Shown here: in pieces, positions 1-11,220 of the stretch
How the letters are laid out: each line of letters opens with the position of its first letter
How positions within the stretch are numbered: the stretch's first letter is position 1
Source of the DNA: Gammaproteobacteria bacterium
Lineage (GTDB): Bacteria; Pseudomonadota; Gammaproteobacteria; Steroidobacterales; Steroidobacteraceae
Assembly (NCBI GenBank): GCA_009692285.1
Contig: SHZO01000002.1
Location: 1-46,887, forward strand
Length of the DNA stretch: 46,887 bases
Direction of reading: 5' to 3'
The notes under the pieces: model-generated
Database searches by the model: none
Seen by the model: the letters and a program-made list of their open reading frames with translations, nothing else
Told to the model about the DNA's origin: nothing
Program-made: the position numbers and the translations under genes

Positions 1-1
1 T

Positions 2-250
2 TATGCGCAGGTTTTTGATGCGAGTGGTAGCAAAGTCATCGCAACGGCCTCCACAGTTCAACAGGCTGTGGTGGGTGAGTTGAAGGGCACGGGCAACGTC
101 GAAGCAGCAAAGGCTGTGGGTCACGCAATTGCTGAGCGTGCAAAAGCTGCTGGCGTCACTAAGGTCGCTTTTGACCGCGCTGGTTTTATGTTCCATGGCC
201 GCATCAAAGCGTTGGCTGAGGCTGCGCGTGAAGCGGGTCTCGAGTTCTAG
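2..250 (+). CDS. rplR: 50S ribosomal protein L18, C-terminal part (truncated by window start)
   Basis: Open frame from base 2 reads [18 protein letters not shown]...[26 protein letters not shown], the L18 C-terminus; directly upstream of rpsE. Confidence 0.95.
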   Translation, partial: YAQVFDASGSKVIATASTVQQAVVGELKGTGNVEAAKAVGHAIAERAKAAGVTKVAFDRAGFMFHGRIKALAEAAREAGLEF

Positions 251-264
251 AGCAGGAATTACTT

Positions 265-771
265 ATGGCACGTGTCGAAAGATCGCAATCAACGGACGAG
301 TTTCTCGAGAAACTTGTTGCAGTGAACCGTACGGCAAAAACCGTAAAGGGTGGCCGCCAATTTGGCTTTACTGCATTGACCGTGGTGGGTGATGGCGCTG
401 GCCGCGTTGGTTTTGGTTTCGGTAAAGCCCGCGAAGTTCCATTGGCAATCTCTAAAGCAATGGCTGCAGCTCGCAAAAATATGGTGCATGTTGCTTTGCG
501 CAAAGAAACTTTGCATTACTCAGTTAAAGGTACTCACGGCGCGACTCGTGTTTTGATGCAACCAGCCTCTGATGGTACGGGTGTTATCGCCGGCGGCGGC
601 ATGCGCGCAGTTCTCGAATGTGCAGGTGTACGTAATGTCTTGGCAAAGAGCTACGGCTCGCGTAACCCAATTAATGTGGTGCGCGCAACAGTGAAGGCGC
701 TTGCTTCAGTGCGCTCGCCTAACGAGATTGCAGCCAAGCGCGGCAAGTCACTTGCAGAGATCATGGGCTAA
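265..771 (+). CDS. rpsE: 30S ribosomal protein S5
   Basis: 168 aa ORF with S5 motifs ([36 protein letters not shown]); spc operon position. Confidence 0.98.
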   Translation: MARVERSQSTDEFLEKLVAVNRTAKTVKGGRQFGFTALTVVGDGAGRVGFGFGKAREVPLAISKAMAAARKNMVHVALRKETLHYSVKGTHGATRVLMQPASDGTGVIAGGGMRAVLECAGVRNVLAKSYGSRNPINVVRATVKALASVRSPNEIAAKRGKSLAEIMG

Positions 772-962
772 TGGTCATGACTGCCAAACAAATGAAAATT
801 ACGCTTAAGAAAAGCATCTACGGACAGCTTGCCAATGTTGCTCAGTCAGTTCGAGGCTTGGGTTTGCGCAAGCCTCATCAGACAGTTGTCGTAGTTGATA
901 CGCCTGAGAACCGAGGTCTGATTCGCACAGCGCGTCACTTGCTGGCAGTGGTTGAAAGCTAA
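771..962 (+). CDS. rpmD: 50S ribosomal protein L30
   Basis: L30-like ITLKKSIYGQ...VRGLGLRKPHQTVVVVDTPENRGLI; start could be 771 (TAATG overlap with rpsE) or the second ATG at 777. Confidence 0.95.
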   Translation: MVMTAKQMKITLKKSIYGQLANVAQSVRGLGLRKPHQTVVVVDTPENRGLIRTARHLLAVVES

Positions 963-1000
963 GGGCCTTAAAGGCACCGTAAGAATTTTGGAGAATTTTA

Positions 1001-1435
1001 ATGCGCATTAATACTATTAAACCCTCACCAGGCTCCAAGCGCCTGCGTTTGCGCGTGGGTCGTGGTGCTTCAGCTGGGCAAGGTAAAACTTGTGGTCGCG
1101 GCGTTAAAGGCCAGCGTGCTCGCAAGGGTGGCTACCATAAAGTTGGTTTTGAAGGCGGCCAAATGCCGTTGCAACGCCGGATGCCCAAAGTGGGGTTCCG
1201 GTCGGCTATGAAAGCCTCTCGTGCAGAAGTGCGTTTAGATGAGCTCGCAAAAGTAACAGTCGACCTAATCGATCTAGCCGCTTTGAAAGCCGCAAATATA
1301 GTACCGGCGCATACGGAGGTCGCCAAAGTAGTGTTATCTGGTGAAATTAAAAAAGCTGTGAAACTTAAGGGCTTGGGTGTGACTAAGGGCGCGAAACTTG
1401 CGATTGAAGCCGCTGGCGGCACGATCGAAATTTAG
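1001..1435 (+). CDS. rplO: 50S ribosomal protein L15
   Basis: [42 protein letters not shown]15 N-terminal signature. Confidence 0.98.
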   Translation: MRINTIKPSPGSKRLRLRVGRGASAGQGKTCGRGVKGQRARKGGYHKVGFEGGQMPLQRRMPKVGFRSAMKASRAEVRLDELAKVTVDLIDLAALKAANIVPAHTEVAKVVLSGEIKKAVKLKGLGVTKGAKLAIEAAGGTIEI

Positions 1436-1460
1436 GATTTAATTAGGACTCTATAAAACA

Positions 1461-2807
1461 ATGGCATCGAGCATCGGAAATCCAGCAAGCACACTCGCAG
1501 ACGCAGGCCGTTTCGGCGAAGTTCGTGCGCGCCTGGTATTCTTATTTGGTGCGCTGATTGTCTACCGAATTGGAACGTTTATTCCTGTACCAGGCATTAA
1601 TCCTGCTGAAGTCGCTCGTTTCTTTGAAGAAAGTCAAGGCACAATTCTAGGTATTGTTAACATGTTCTCCGGCGGTGCTTTAGAGCGTTTATCTATCTTT
1701 GCTATGGGTGTAATGCCCTATATTTCTGCTTCAATTATTGTGCAGATGGTCTCGATGGTACATCCTGCTTGGGAAGAATATCGTAAAGAAGGCGAAGCAG
1801 GTCGTCGCAAGCTCACACAAATCACGCGTTACTTTACAGTGGTGCTGGGTTTGTTCCAATCTTTGGGCGCTTCGGTAGCGTTGCAAAATGGCGGCATGGT
1901 CAATAACCCCGGCTGGTCGTTTCTATTTATAGGTACGATCACCATGACTACTGGAACTATGTTTCTTATGTGGCTTGGCGAGCAAGTCACCGAACGTGGC
2001 ATTGGCAATGGCATTTCTATGATTATTTTGTCTGGGATCGTAGCTGGTTTGCCAAGCGCGATTGGTCGTACTGTCGAGTCTGTGAACACCGGTGAAATGT
2101 CAGGCTTGTTTGCTTTGGTTTTGTTGGCGCTTGTATTGGGCGTAACTGCTTTATGCGTCTATGTAGAGCGTGCTCAACGCCGCATTACTGTTAACTATGC
2201 TAAGCGCCAAGTCGGTCGTCGTGTGATGGCTGGTCAAACCAGTCATTTACCGTTTAAGCTAAATATGGCGGGTGTAATTCCTCCTATTTTTGCATCAAGC
2301 TTGTTGCTCTTTCCCGCGACCATCGCGCAATTTTTTGGCACAGGCGAAGGAAAATTTGCTGAAGTACTGCAAGGGATTGCAGCTTCACTTGGTTACGGGC
2401 AGCCTTTGCATTTAGTGCTTTATACAGCGCTTATTTTATTCTTTTGCTTCTTCTATACTGCGCTCGTTTTTAACGCTCGAGAGACTTCAGATAATCTTAA
2501 AAAATCCGGTGCTTTTATACCTGGTATTCGTCCCGGACAGCAGACTGGCGAATACATCGATAAGGTATTGACTCGGTTGACGCTGTGGGGTGCTGTGTAT
2601 GTCGCAAGCGTTTGCTTGGTACCCGAAATTATGATTTCACAGGGTGGCGTTCCGTTTCAGTTCGGCGGCACCTCTTTATTGATCGTCGTAGTGGTAGCTA
2701 TGGATTTCATGGCTCAGCTGCAGGCGCACATGATGTCCCACCAGTACCCCGGCTTACTGAAGCAGGCAAATCTGATGGGTTACGGACGCGGCGGCGCGCC
2801 GCAGTGA
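1461..2807 (+). CDS. secY: Preprotein translocase subunit SecY
   Basis: 448 aa multi-TM protein with SecY motifs ([36 protein letters not shown]). Confidence 0.98.
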   Translation: MASSIGNPASTLADAGRFGEVRARLVFLFGALIVYRIGTFIPVPGINPAEVARFFEESQGTILGIVNMFSGGALERLSIFAMGVMPYISASIIVQMVSMVHPAWEEYRKEGEAGRRKLTQITRYFTVVLGLFQSLGASVALQNGGMVNNPGWSFLFIGTITMTTGTMFLMWLGEQVTERGIGNGISMIILSGIVAGLPSAIGRTVESVNTGEMSGLFALVLLALVLGVTALCVYVERAQRRITVNYAKRQVGRRVMAGQTSHLPFKLNMAGVIPPIFASSLLLFPATIAQFFGTGEGKFAEVLQGIAASLGYGQPLHLVLYTALILFFCFFYTALVFNARETSDNLKKSGAFIPGIRPGQQTGEYIDKVLTRLTLWGAVYVASVCLVPEIMISQGGVPFQFGGTSLLIVVVVAMDFMAQLQAHMMSHQYPGLLKQANLMGYGRGGAPQ

Positions 2808-2823
2808 GCAAAGGGTATTTGAA

Positions 2824-2937
2824 ATGAAAGTTCGTCCATCCGTTAAGAAAATTTGCAAAGACTGCAAGATTGTACGTCGACGTGGTGTTGTCTACGTTAT
2901 TTGTAAAGAAGTTCGACATAAGCAAAGGCAAGGTTAG
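2824..2937 (+). CDS. rpmJ: 50S ribosomal protein L36 (zinc-type, C+)
   Basis: Manually translated [37 protein letters not shown], 37 aa, with CxxC...C...H; below the ORF track cutoff. Confidence 0.97.
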   Translation: MKVRPSVKKICKDCKIVRRRGVVYVICKEVRHKQRQG

Positions 2938-2981
2938 TTGGTTGTTATATTTTCAGATAGTTTTTTAAGGTTTTTAAGTAG

Positions 2982-3004
2982 GATGCCGCATTTTTAGCGG
3001 CATC
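2982..3004 (+). promoter_or_regulatory. Perfect hairpin directly upstream of the rpsM ribosome-binding site
   Basis: GATGCCGC (2982-2989) / GCGGCATC (2997-3004), loop ATTTTTA; GAGG follows at 3005-3008 and ATG at 3017. Confidence 0.6.
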
Positions 3005-3016
3005 GAGGCAGTAAAA

Positions 3017-3397
3017 ATGGCACGTATAGCCGGAATAAATATCCCGATGAACAAACATGTTGTTATCGGACTTACGCACATTTACGGTGTAGGACGTAAT
3101 CGTGCCCGCACCGTTTGCGCTGCGGCAGGCGTAGATCCGACAACTAAGGTTAAGGACCTTACGGATCCTGAGGTCACATCGCTACGCACGCAAATTGCGC
3201 GTGGATTAGTAGAAGGTGATTTACGTCGAGAAGTATCGATGAATATTAAACGTCTTATGGATCTCGGAACGTATCGCGGCCTGCGGCATCGCAAAGGGCT
3301 GCCGCTTCGTGGTCAGCGTACGCGTACTAACGCGCGGACGCGAAAAGGCCCGCGCAAGCAGGCAGTGAAGCTCAACGCGCCTCCGGGCAAGGCATAA
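3017..3397 (+). CDS. rpsM: 30S ribosomal protein S13
   Basis: [27 protein letters not shown]...[21 protein letters not shown]. Confidence 0.98.
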   Translation: MARIAGINIPMNKHVVIGLTHIYGVGRNRARTVCAAAGVDPTTKVKDLTDPEVTSLRTQIARGLVEGDLRREVSMNIKRLMDLGTYRGLRHRKGLPLRGQRTRTNARTRKGPRKQAVKLNAPPGKA

Positions 3398-3418
3398 AGG
3401 TTCAGACGGGCATAGCAC

Positions 3419-3826
3419 ATGGCAGAACAAAAACAGTCAAACGCCTCGGGCGCAAAGAAACCAAAGAAAGCACGCAAAAATGTGCTTGATGGCATTGCGC
3501 ATATCCATGCGTCATTTAACAACACGATCATCACAATCACAGATCGACAAGGCAACGCGTTGTCTTGGGCAACTTCCGGTGGTAGTGGTTTCCGTGGGTC
3601 ACGTAAGTCCACGCCTTTTGCTGCGCAAGTCGCAGCAGAAAAGGCAGGCAACGCTGCGCAGGAGCATGGTCTGCGCAATGTTGAGGTTCGTGTCACGGGC
3701 CCTGGCCCGGGTCGTGAATCTGCAGTTCGTGCCCTGAACAACTGTGGCTTAAAGATCACTAACATCTCCGACGTCACGCCGATTCCGCACAACGGCTGTC
3801 GTCCTCCCAAGAAGCGTCGCGTTTAA
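3419..3826 (+). CDS. rpsK: 30S ribosomal protein S11
   Basis: [46 protein letters not shown]...PPKKRRV. Confidence 0.98.
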   Translation: MAEQKQSNASGAKKPKKARKNVLDGIAHIHASFNNTIITITDRQGNALSWATSGGSGFRGSRKSTPFAAQVAAEKAGNAAQEHGLRNVEVRVTGPGPGRESAVRALNNCGLKITNISDVTPIPHNGCRPPKKRRV

Positions 3827-3850
3827 AGTGCAGCGCAAGAGGAATATCTG

Positions 3851-4474
3851 ATGGCTCGTTATATTGGTCCAAAGTGTAAACTCGCTCGTCGCGAAGGCAC
3901 TGATCTTTTTCTCAAAAGTGGTATTAAACCGCTAGAGAGCAAATGTAAATTTCAAGTACCCCCTGGTGGCGTAAAAAGTGAGCGTAAGACGCGCTTATCT
4001 GAATACGGTACGCAGCTGCGCGAGAAACAAAAGCTGCGTCGTATGTACGGCGTACTCGAGCGCCAGTTTGCTAATTACTACGAAGAGGCTGCTCGTCGTT
4101 CCGGCGCTACGGGTGAGAACCTTTTAAAGTTGCTTGAATGTCGTCTCGACAATGTCGTTTATCGTATGGGTTTTGCCTGTACACGATCAGAAGCTCGGCA
4201 GCTTGTAAGTCATAAGGGGGTTGAAGTGAATGGAGCGGTTGTTACCATAGCTTCCTACCAAGTGCGTGCAGGAGATTCCGTTTCTATTCGCGAAAAAGCA
4301 CGCAAGCAACTACGGATTCAAAGCGCATTGCAGATTGCTTCGCAGGTCGGTCTGCCCGAGTGGGTTGAAGTAAATGACAAAGAAATGAAAGGTGTTTTTA
4401 AGCAGGTTCCCGCACGGGATGAGATCCTGCCGGATATCAACGAGAACCTTGTCGTCGAGTTGTATTCGAAGTAA
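3851..4474 (+). CDS. rpsD: 30S ribosomal protein S4
   Basis: [24 protein letters not shown]...[18 protein letters not shown]...[11 protein letters not shown]. Confidence 0.98.
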   Translation: MARYIGPKCKLARREGTDLFLKSGIKPLESKCKFQVPPGGVKSERKTRLSEYGTQLREKQKLRRMYGVLERQFANYYEEAARRSGATGENLLKLLECRLDNVVYRMGFACTRSEARQLVSHKGVEVNGAVVTIASYQVRAGDSVSIREKARKQLRIQSALQIASQVGLPEWVEVNDKEMKGVFKQVPARDEILPDINENLVVELYSK

Positions 4475-4493
4475 GAGGAGAGGAATCTAAATT

Positions 4494-5513
4494 ATGGAAA
4501 GATCTATCAACGAATTTCTCAAACCGCGCGTGGTTAAAGTGAGTCCGCTCGCTCCGCGTCAAGCTCGTGTGGTCATTGAACCGTTCGAGCGCGGTTTTGG
4601 CCATACTCTTGGCAACGCCCTACGGCGTGTACTGCTGTCATCTATGCCGGGCGCAGCTATTACGGAAGTAGAAATAGAGGGCGTTCTGCATGAGTACACT
4701 AGTATTGAAGGGGTTCAAGAAGACATTGTCGATATGCTTTTGAATTTGAAACAAGTAGCTATTCGTATGCATAGTCGCACTTCAGCAGAACTGCGTCTTT
4801 CTAAGAAGGGACCGGGACCAGTGACTGCAGGTGACATTCAAACTGATCACGACGTTGAAATCGTGAATCCAGAGTTAGTCATTGCAAATCTAACTAAAGC
4901 CGGCGAACTCACCATGATTATACGGGTTGAGTCTGGTCGTGGTTATAGCCCTGCTGCCAATCGTACGGTCTTTGAAGAAGTTTCGCGTCCTATTGGGCGC
5001 TTGCAACTTGATGCGTCTTTCAGCCCTGTTCGTCGTGTGACCTATTCTGTTGATGCTGCCCGTGTTGAGAAGCGTACCGATCTAGATAAGTTAGTGCTTG
5101 ATATCGAGACTAATGGCACAATCGATGCTGAAGAGGCCATCCGTCGTGCTGGCAGCATCCTTAAAGATCAACTATCCGTATTCGTTGATTTAGAGGGCGA
5201 AGAAGACGGTAGTCACAAGACCGAATCAACCCAGTTTGAGCCGCTTTTGTTGCGCCCCGTTGATGAGCTTGAGCTTACTGTCCGCAGCGCAAATTGCTTG
5301 AAGGCTGAAAATATTCATTACATTGGTGATTTAGTGCAACGGACAGAAGTTGAATTGCTCCGCACTCCAAATTTAGGCAAGAAGTCTCTCACCGAGATTA
5401 AAGAGGTTTTGCAGAGCCATGGGCTCATGCTGGGCATGCGTCTCGATGGCTGGCCGCCCACGGGTCTGCGGCAAGAGGAAGATCGCGGTGTTACCGGTAT
5501 TAGTTTGATGTGA
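4494..5513 (+). CDS. rpoA: DNA-directed RNA polymerase subunit alpha
   Basis: [23 protein letters not shown] and C-terminal domain [32 protein letters not shown]. Confidence 0.98.
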   Translation: MERSINEFLKPRVVKVSPLAPRQARVVIEPFERGFGHTLGNALRRVLLSSMPGAAITEVEIEGVLHEYTSIEGVQEDIVDMLLNLKQVAIRMHSRTSAELRLSKKGPGPVTAGDIQTDHDVEIVNPELVIANLTKAGELTMIIRVESGRGYSPAANRTVFEEVSRPIGRLQLDASFSPVRRVTYSVDAARVEKRTDLDKLVLDIETNGTIDAEEAIRRAGSILKDQLSVFVDLEGEEDGSHKTESTQFEPLLLRPVDELELTVRSANCLKAENIHYIGDLVQRTEVELLRTPNLGKKSLTEIKEVLQSHGLMLGMRLDGWPPTGLRQEEDRGVTGISLM

Positions 5514-5567
5514 TGCCTATGCGCGGCTTTTTGCCACGCAGTTTGGTTGATTTATTGAGGTTTTTTT

Positions 5568-6050
5568 ATGCGTCATAAACTTTCTGGCCGACAACTGTCG
5601 CGCAATGCTCCGCACCGTCATGCGTTAATGCGTAATATGAGTGTAGCTTTGCTACGCCATGAAACTATTCGGACTACTTTGCCCAAAGCCAAAGAATTAC
5701 GTCGTGTTGTTGAGCCTCTCATTACTCTAGGCAAAAGCGATAGCGAAGCCCATCGTCGTTTGGCTTTTTCGCGACTGCGCGACAAAGCCATTGTCGATAA
5801 GTTATTTGTAGATCTCGGACCGCGTTTTAAAGTACGTGCTGGTGGTTACACTCGAATTTTACGCATGATGCCACGTGCTGGTGACTCAGCGCCCATGGCT
5901 CTGATGCAGTTAGTGGACCGTGCTGTCACCGAACTGCTCGTAGCTGAAGTGCCTGCTAAGAAGGCGCGCGCTCGCTCTAAGAAAATGGGTGAGGTAAGCG
6001 AAGTTGTGGCATCGAAGAAAGCGACTCGTCGTAAAACTGCAGTAGCTTAA
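5568..6050 (+). CDS. rplQ: 50S ribosomal protein L17 with Lys/Arg-rich C-terminal tail
   Basis: [54 protein letters not shown]; tail [30 protein letters not shown]. Confidence 0.97.
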   Translation: MRHKLSGRQLSRNAPHRHALMRNMSVALLRHETIRTTLPKAKELRRVVEPLITLGKSDSEAHRRLAFSRLRDKAIVDKLFVDLGPRFKVRAGGYTRILRMMPRAGDSAPMALMQLVDRAVTELLVAEVPAKKARARSKKMGEVSEVVASKKATRRKTAVA

Positions 6051-6111
6051 TTAATAAGCTAGCGGTAAGTGAATTTAAAAAGTTTCCTTATATAGTAGTT
6101 TTATAAAAAAA

Positions 6112-7449
6112 TTATTTAGGATGTAGTAGTGCTTGTGCATTACGCGTGAGATTTTCGCAGCCCTGAGCTGTAATCACTAAGTTATCTTCAATACGAATGC
6201 CGCCAAATGGGCTTAAAGAGTCCACACGCTTCCAGTTGATCTTTAAGGCATATGGACCCATGCGTACAGGATCTAATAACGAGTCAATAAAATAAACTCC
6301 TGGCTCCATCGTTACCACAAAATTTGGCTCTAAAACACGCGTAAGGCGAAGTGTATAGTCCAAGGTCGGACGTGGTAGGTGTATGCCGTAAGAGCCTGAC
6401 ATTCTGCCTCCTACATCATGTACCTGTAAGCCTAAGAGATGCCCAATGCCGTGCGGGAAGAACAGACGAGCGATGCCGTTATCTATAGCTTCGGCAGCGC
6501 TGCAATTTACAATATTTGACTCGACCAATAAATTGGCAATATATGCGACTGCAGATTGGTGTATTTCTCGCCAATCTTTACCTGGTTTTGCCTGATCACA
6601 TAAGCGCTGTTGCAATTGATGCATAGCAGCAATTAAAGCGGAAAAATCAGGATCGTTGTATGAGTAAGTTCGGGTGATGTCACTACCATAGCCAGCAAAG
6701 TTAGCGCCGGCATCTATCAATAAAGAGTTTATTTTTATTGGGGCGCAACGTTGTAGCACTTGGTAATGCAGAACCGCCCCTCCTTTGTTAAGGGCAACGA
6801 TAGAGTTGTAAGGCAGTTCTTGTTCGCGCTGGCCGCAGGATGAGGCAAAGGCATTATGAATTTCATATTCGCTGCCACCTGCGCGGAATGCTCGTTCAGC
6901 AGCAGCATGACCTTGTACACCAAGCCAGTTAGCCTCGCGGAGGCAGGCTATTTCATAGGCTGTTTTGCGTGCTCGTGCAAAGTCTAGTTGCCAAAGTAAT
7001 TCTGAGGAGTTGATAGCTGCTAAACCCCAATTGGTAAGTTCGGGAAGGAGGTCTCCGATCCAAGCAGTTCTGGCAAGAGACTTAGGTAGTGCGGCCCGCG
7101 CTTGGGCGCGTGAATGTACCGTCATAATCTTGAATGAGCTCGGCCACCAGGATTCTGGTAATTGAGCAGCTTGATGCCAAAAGTCTGTGGCAACGTAGAA
7201 AATTAAAGTAGGTTGGTTGCCGGGCTCAAAAAAGATGAGTGAGCCGGGAGCATTTAATAAGGGCGCCCAGAGCTTAAAGGGCGGATGTACTTTGTAGGGG
7301 TAGTTTTGGTCGTCCAAGAAGAGTTGCAGCGGTTCACCAGCCTGAATCACTAGGGAATCAAACCCGGTAGCTTCCAAGGCCGCACTTGTACGGCTCGAAA
7401 TCTCAGCTAGATGTAGAGCGAAGAGTGGCGATAAAAGATGATTTTGCAT
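6112..7449 (-). CDS. pepQ: Xaa-Pro dipeptidase (M24 family)
   Basis: M24 metal motifs: LLIDAGANFAGYGSDITRTY, FFPHGIGHLLGLQVHDVGG, VVTMEPGVYF, GGIRIEDNLVIT. Confidence 0.9.
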   Translation of the reverse strand: MQNHLLSPLFALHLAEISSRTSAALEATGFDSLVIQAGEPLQLFLDDQNYPYKVHPPFKLWAPLLNAPGSLIFFEPGNQPTLIFYVATDFWHQAAQLPESWWPSSFKIMTVHSRAQARAALPKSLARTAWIGDLLPELTNWGLAAINSSELLWQLDFARARKTAYEIACLREANWLGVQGHAAAERAFRAGGSEYEIHNAFASSCGQREQELPYNSIVALNKGGAVLHYQVLQRCAPIKINSLLIDAGANFAGYGSDITRTYSYNDPDFSALIAAMHQLQQRLCDQAKPGKDWREIHQSAVAYIANLLVESNIVNCSAAEAIDNGIARLFFPHGIGHLLGLQVHDVGGRMSGSYGIHLPRPTLDYTLRLTRVLEPNFVVTMEPGVYFIDSLLDPVRMGPYALKINWKRVDSLSPFGGIRIEDNLVITAQGCENLTRNAQALLHPK

Positions 7450-7729
7450 GCTTTAGTTCTCTTAGAAATGTAGAAAAAGAAGTCCTTTTCTCACATAAAG
7501 TGTCTTTCGCTTGGCATCGACCTATAGGTAAAATAGCTACAAACTCAATTTTACCCTAGATACTCTGGATATCTGTCCATAGAGCAGATTCATAAAGGTC
7601 AATCTGGGGGGTATTCCCAATCAACCCAAAAGCCGATAGAATCTTCAGGTAATCTAACAAGGTTGCCAGACAAACTAGCTAGGTTGTTTGATTTTATCTA
7701 TGTCTATACTTTTTTTGGGGTATCACAAA

Positions 7730-7939
7730 ATGAAGACGAAACTTGCTCTCGCTGCAGTTCTTGCAGCACTTGCTTTGACCGCTTGCGCCAAGCAGCCAGA
7801 AGCTCCTGTGGCTGAAGCTGCTCCTGCTGTTGAAGCTGCTCCTGCTGTTGAAGCTGCCGCTCCGGCTGCTGATGCTGCCGCTCCGGCTGCTGATGCTGCC
7901 GCTCCTGCTGCCGCTCCGGCTGCCGAAGCCGCCAAGTAA
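7730..7939 (+). CDS. Small Ala/Pro-rich repeat lipoprotein
   Basis: ATG at 7730 gives MKTKLALAAVLAALALTACAKQPEAP...; LTAC lipobox, then low-complexity Ala/Pro/Glu/Asp repeats; followed by terminator hairpins. Confidence 0.7.
   Translation: MKTKLALAAVLAALALTACAKQPEAPVAEAAPAVEAAPAVEAAAPAADAAAPAADAAAPAAAPAAEAAK
7814..7894 (+). repeat. Two consecutive in-frame tandem duplications inside the lipoprotein ORF
   Basis: GAAGCTGCTCCTGCTGTT x2 (7814-7849) and GCTGCCGCTCCGGCTGCTGAT x2 (7853-7894), exact copies, units in multiples of 3. Confidence 0.9.
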
Positions 7940-7961
7940 TTCTTGTAAGAGAATAACTTGC

Positions 7962-7983
7962 TTGGGGGGCGTTAGCCTCCCAA
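7962..7983 (+). promoter_or_regulatory. Stem-loop downstream of the lipoprotein gene
   Basis: TTGGGGGG (7962-7969) pairs with CCTCCCAA (7976-7983) with one G-U; 6-nt loop CGTTAG. Confidence 0.6.
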
Positions 7984-7984
7984 T

Positions 7985-8027
7985 AAAAACCCGGTTTAGT
8001 GGCAGCGCCACTTTATCGGGTTTTTTT
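7985..8027 (+). terminator. Rho-independent terminator, probably bidirectional
   Basis: AAAAACCCG ... GTGGC-AGC-GCCAC ... CGGGTTTTTTT; A-tract and T-tract flank the stem between convergent lipoprotein and uvrA genes. Confidence 0.85.
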
Positions 8028-8138
8028 ATGGGCTATAAAATTTCCAGTGTTATTTAGAGCATTTACACTGCCAAAGCCTAAAATCTAGTGAAGATATGAT
8101 GTTAGGTTGATCGGCAGGTAAAGGTTGTATTCTAGAAG

Positions 8139-11021
8139 CTATATCGAACCGCGAGATTTGCTAGGCTTTGCGATTAATGGCGCTAAAAATTTTCCAGTGT
8201 ACGAGCCTGTAGTGGCAGCAATGGTTTCTGGTGTGCCAACGGCTAAGATTTGACCGCCGGCCTCACCACCTTCGGGACCTAAATCAATCAGCCAGTCCGC
8301 TGTTTTTATGACATCTAAATTGTGCTCAATGACAACTACAGTGTTACCTTCGTTTCGCAATCTTTGTAGGACCATTAATAGTTGCTCTATGTCTTGAAAA
8401 TGCAGCCCAGTGGTTGGTTCATCCAGAATATATAATGTTCGGCCTGTCGCACGCTTGGCTAATTCCCGGGACAGTTTGATCCGTTGCGCTTCACCGCCAG
8501 AGAGAGTGGTTGCATTTTGGCCCAGTTTTAAATAGCCGAGACCTACATCTAGCAGCGTTTGTAATTTAGGGTGTACGTTTGGGATATTTTGAAAAAACCG
8601 TAGAGAATCTTCAACGGTCATATTCAATACATCGTGAATGCTTTGACCGCGATATTTTATTTCTAGTGTTTCGCGGTTATAGCGTTTGCCACGACAAATA
8701 TCACAGGGTACATAGACATCAGGTAGAAAATGCATTTCGACTTTCATTACGCCATCGCCTTGACAGGCCTCGCACCGTCCGCCTTTTACATTGAAGCTAA
8801 AGCGACTGGCATCATAACCACGTATGCGTGCTTCTGGGACTTGCATGAATAATTCACGCAGCACCGTGAATAAACCGGTGTAGGTAGCCGGATTAGAGCG
8901 AGGAGTGCGTCCCAAGGGACTTTGATCTATGGCAATAACGCGATCAATATTCTGCAGGCCTTCTATGGCACGACACGGAGCGGGATTATTTGAGCTGCCG
9001 TTAAGTTGTGCAGTGGCGTGGAGTAAGAGTGTGTCATTAATTAGAGTGCTTTTGCCCGAACCCGATACTCCTGTGACACAGGTTAATAATCCAAGCGGGA
9101 TATCAACGCTGATGTCTTTTAGATTATTACCTGTCGCACCAATGATACTCAGTTGGCGGTTGGCTTGGATGGGGGTACGTTGGCTAGGCACTACAATACG
9201 CCGCGTACCGCAAAGATATTGGCCAGTTAAGGAATCTGGGTTTGCAAGGATCTCAGCTGGCGTACCTTGAGCAACCAATGCACCGCCATGTACTCCTGCG
9301 CCTGGACCCAGATCGATCACATGGTCTGCGGAGAGAATCGCATCTTCATCGTGTTCCACCATGATCACAGAGTTGCCGAGATCACGCAGTCGGTACAATG
9401 TAGCGAGGAGCCGAGCATTGTCGCGTTGATGCAAACCAATGGAAGGCTCATCTAATATATACATTACGCCTGTTAGACCTGAACCAATTTGACTTGCGAG
9501 CCGAATTCGTTGTGCTTCGCCGCCAGATAGAGTGTCGGCACCGCGATCGAGTGTGAGATATTCTAAACCAACATCGACCAAGAAATTAAGGCGTTCTTGT
9601 AACTCTCGCACAACTTTACTAGCTACTTCGCCACGCCAACCGTCGATATGTAACTGATCAAAGAATTCTGCAGTCTTAGATACAGCCATGTGCGTGACTT
9701 GCGGCAGCGAGTGCTCGCCAATAAAAACATGTCGTGCCGTGCGGTTTAAGCGACTACCAGCGCAATCCGGACATTTTCGCGTACCTTGGTATCGTGTGAG
9801 CTCTTCACGCACGGAAGCTGATTCAGTTTCACGATAACGCCGTTCAATATTCACGAGCATGCCCTCAAAGGCATGTGTGCGTTTAGTAATTCGACCACCG
9901 CCTACTGTGTATGTGAACTCTAAGGTCTCCTCGCCACTGCCATACAGTAGGATTTTTTGAACATGCACAGGAATTTCTTTCCATGGCTCTTCAATATCAA
10001 AACCATAGTGGCTGGCTAATGAGCGAATCATGTGAAGAAAAGGAGCATTGTGTCGATCCCAGCCACGGACTGCGCCCCCAGCCAGAGAGAGTTGCGGGGA
10101 AGCTACTAAGCGCGCTGGGTCGAAGAATTCTTGTACCCCCAGGCCATCGCAAGTTGGGCAGGCACCAGCGGGGCTATTGAACGAAAACATCTTAGGTTCG
10201 AGTAAAGCCGCGCTGTAACCGCACTGGGGGCAAGCATGAATATTAGAAAACAGTAGGTCAAAACCTTGTCCTGTAAGTGTTGGCCTATTCGTCGCATCAT
10301 CTGCTAAGTGATATGACACGATGCGTGCGGTGCCGCCAGAGAGCCGAAGGGCTGTTTCAAAAGATTCGGCAAGGCGCTGCATTGCATCGGGACGGACGCG
10401 AAAGCGATCGACTACTGCATCAATGCTATGGCGACGCCTAGGATCGAGCTTGGGTAGCGCATCAAGCTCATGGACTGTGCCATTGACTCGCGCACGCACA
10501 AAACCTTGAGACTGTAATTCGTTAAAGACTTCGCTGTGCTCGCCTTTGCGATCATGGATCATTGGCGAAAGCAGCAACACGGCGGAGCCCTCTTCTAGGC
10601 GTAGGACTTGGTCCACCATCTGGCTGACGGTTTGTGCCTCGAGTGTTACGTTGTGCTCCGGGCAGCGCGGTATGCCGGCCCGTGCATACAACAAGCGTAG
10701 ATAGTCTAGAATCTCAGTTACAGTGCCCACTGTTGAGCGCGGGTTGTGTGAGGCAGCTTTTTGTTCGATGGCAATAGCCGGAGAAAGTCCTTCGATGTGA
10801 TCCACATCGGGCTTATCCATCATGGATAGAAACTGCCTAGCATATGCGGATAACGATTCTACATACCGCCGCTGTCCCTCAGCATAAAGGGTATCAAAAG
10901 CAAGTGAAGATTTCCCTGAGCCTGACAGGCCAGTGACGACAACCAACTGGTTACGGGGAATATCTAGATCTAGGTTGCGCAGGTTGTGGGTACGCGCGCC
11001 TCGGATTCGAATTGGCTGCAT
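8139..11021 (-). CDS. uvrA: Excinuclease ABC subunit A
   Basis: 960 aa; [35 protein letters not shown], CPxC zinc modules, LSGGEAQRI signatures. Confidence 0.99.
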   Translation of the reverse strand: MQPIRIRGARTHNLRNLDLDIPRNQLVVVTGLSGSGKSSLAFDTLYAEGQRRYVESLSAYARQFLSMMDKPDVDHIEGLSPAIAIEQKAASHNPRSTVGTVTEILDYLRLLYARAGIPRCPEHNVTLEAQTVSQMVDQVLRLEEGSAVLLLSPMIHDRKGEHSEVFNELQSQGFVRARVNGTVHELDALPKLDPRRRHSIDAVVDRFRVRPDAMQRLAESFETALRLSGGTARIVSYHLADDATNRPTLTGQGFDLLFSNIHACPQCGYSAALLEPKMFSFNSPAGACPTCDGLGVQEFFDPARLVASPQLSLAGGAVRGWDRHNAPFLHMIRSLASHYGFDIEEPWKEIPVHVQKILLYGSGEETLEFTYTVGGGRITKRTHAFEGMLVNIERRYRETESASVREELTRYQGTRKCPDCAGSRLNRTARHVFIGEHSLPQVTHMAVSKTAEFFDQLHIDGWRGEVASKVVRELQERLNFLVDVGLEYLTLDRGADTLSGGEAQRIRLASQIGSGLTGVMYILDEPSIGLHQRDNARLLATLYRLRDLGNSVIMVEHDEDAILSADHVIDLGPGAGVHGGALVAQGTPAEILANPDSLTGQYLCGTRRIVVPSQRTPIQANRQLSIIGATGNNLKDISVDIPLGLLTCVTGVSGSGKSTLINDTLLLHATAQLNGSSNNPAPCRAIEGLQNIDRVIAIDQSPLGRTPRSNPATYTGLFTVLRELFMQVPEARIRGYDASRFSFNVKGGRCEACQGDGVMKVEMHFLPDVYVPCDICRGKRYNRETLEIKYRGQSIHDVLNMTVEDSLRFFQNIPNVHPKLQTLLDVGLGYLKLGQNATTLSGGEAQRIKLSRELAKRATGRTLYILDEPTTGLHFQDIEQLLMVLQRLRNEGNTVVVIEHNLDVIKTADWLIDLGPEGGEAGGQILAVGTPETIAATTGSYTGKFLAPLIAKPSKSRGSI

Positions 11022-11220
11022 GCTTACAGTGCTCAGGAAAAACAGCCGGATAGTGTAACCTTCCCGTGAGCCCTTCTACTGGACTTTGTAGCCAAAATTA
11101 AAGGTTTAAGTGCTCATTCTGCGGTGCAAGGCTACGCTGTAGCCTCTAGAATGGGGCTATTGACTAAGAGTGGTTTTGCACTACTCTTAAAATTATCAAC
11201 TTTTAAGGGAAGCATTCGAT

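Noticed and set aside
2807-2824. infA absent between secY and rpmJ
   Set aside because: secY-rpmJ-rpsM without infA is the usual gammaproteobacterial arrangement, so it is not a loss.
3313-3810. 165 aa antisense ORF opposite rpsM/rpsK
   Set aside because: Opposite two highly conserved ribosomal protein genes; no recognisable domain.
6051-6111. Terminator between rplQ and pepQ
   Set aside because: AT-rich with T and A runs, but no convincing GC stem.
7590-7635. Imperfect stem GGTCAATCTGGG...CCCAATCAACC upstream of the lipoprotein gene
   Set aside because: Several mismatches; not strong enough to call an RNA element without covariation.
7694-8011. Antisense ORFs of 105 and 70 aa (Ser/Arg- or Ala-rich) opposite the lipoprotein gene
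   Set aside because: Low-complexity shadows of the tandem repeats; one runs through the terminator. The sense frame has a signal peptide and lipobox.
11022-11220. Possible SOS/LexA box between uvrA and ssb
   Set aside because: I searched for CTGT-N8-ACAG and found no match in the spacer.
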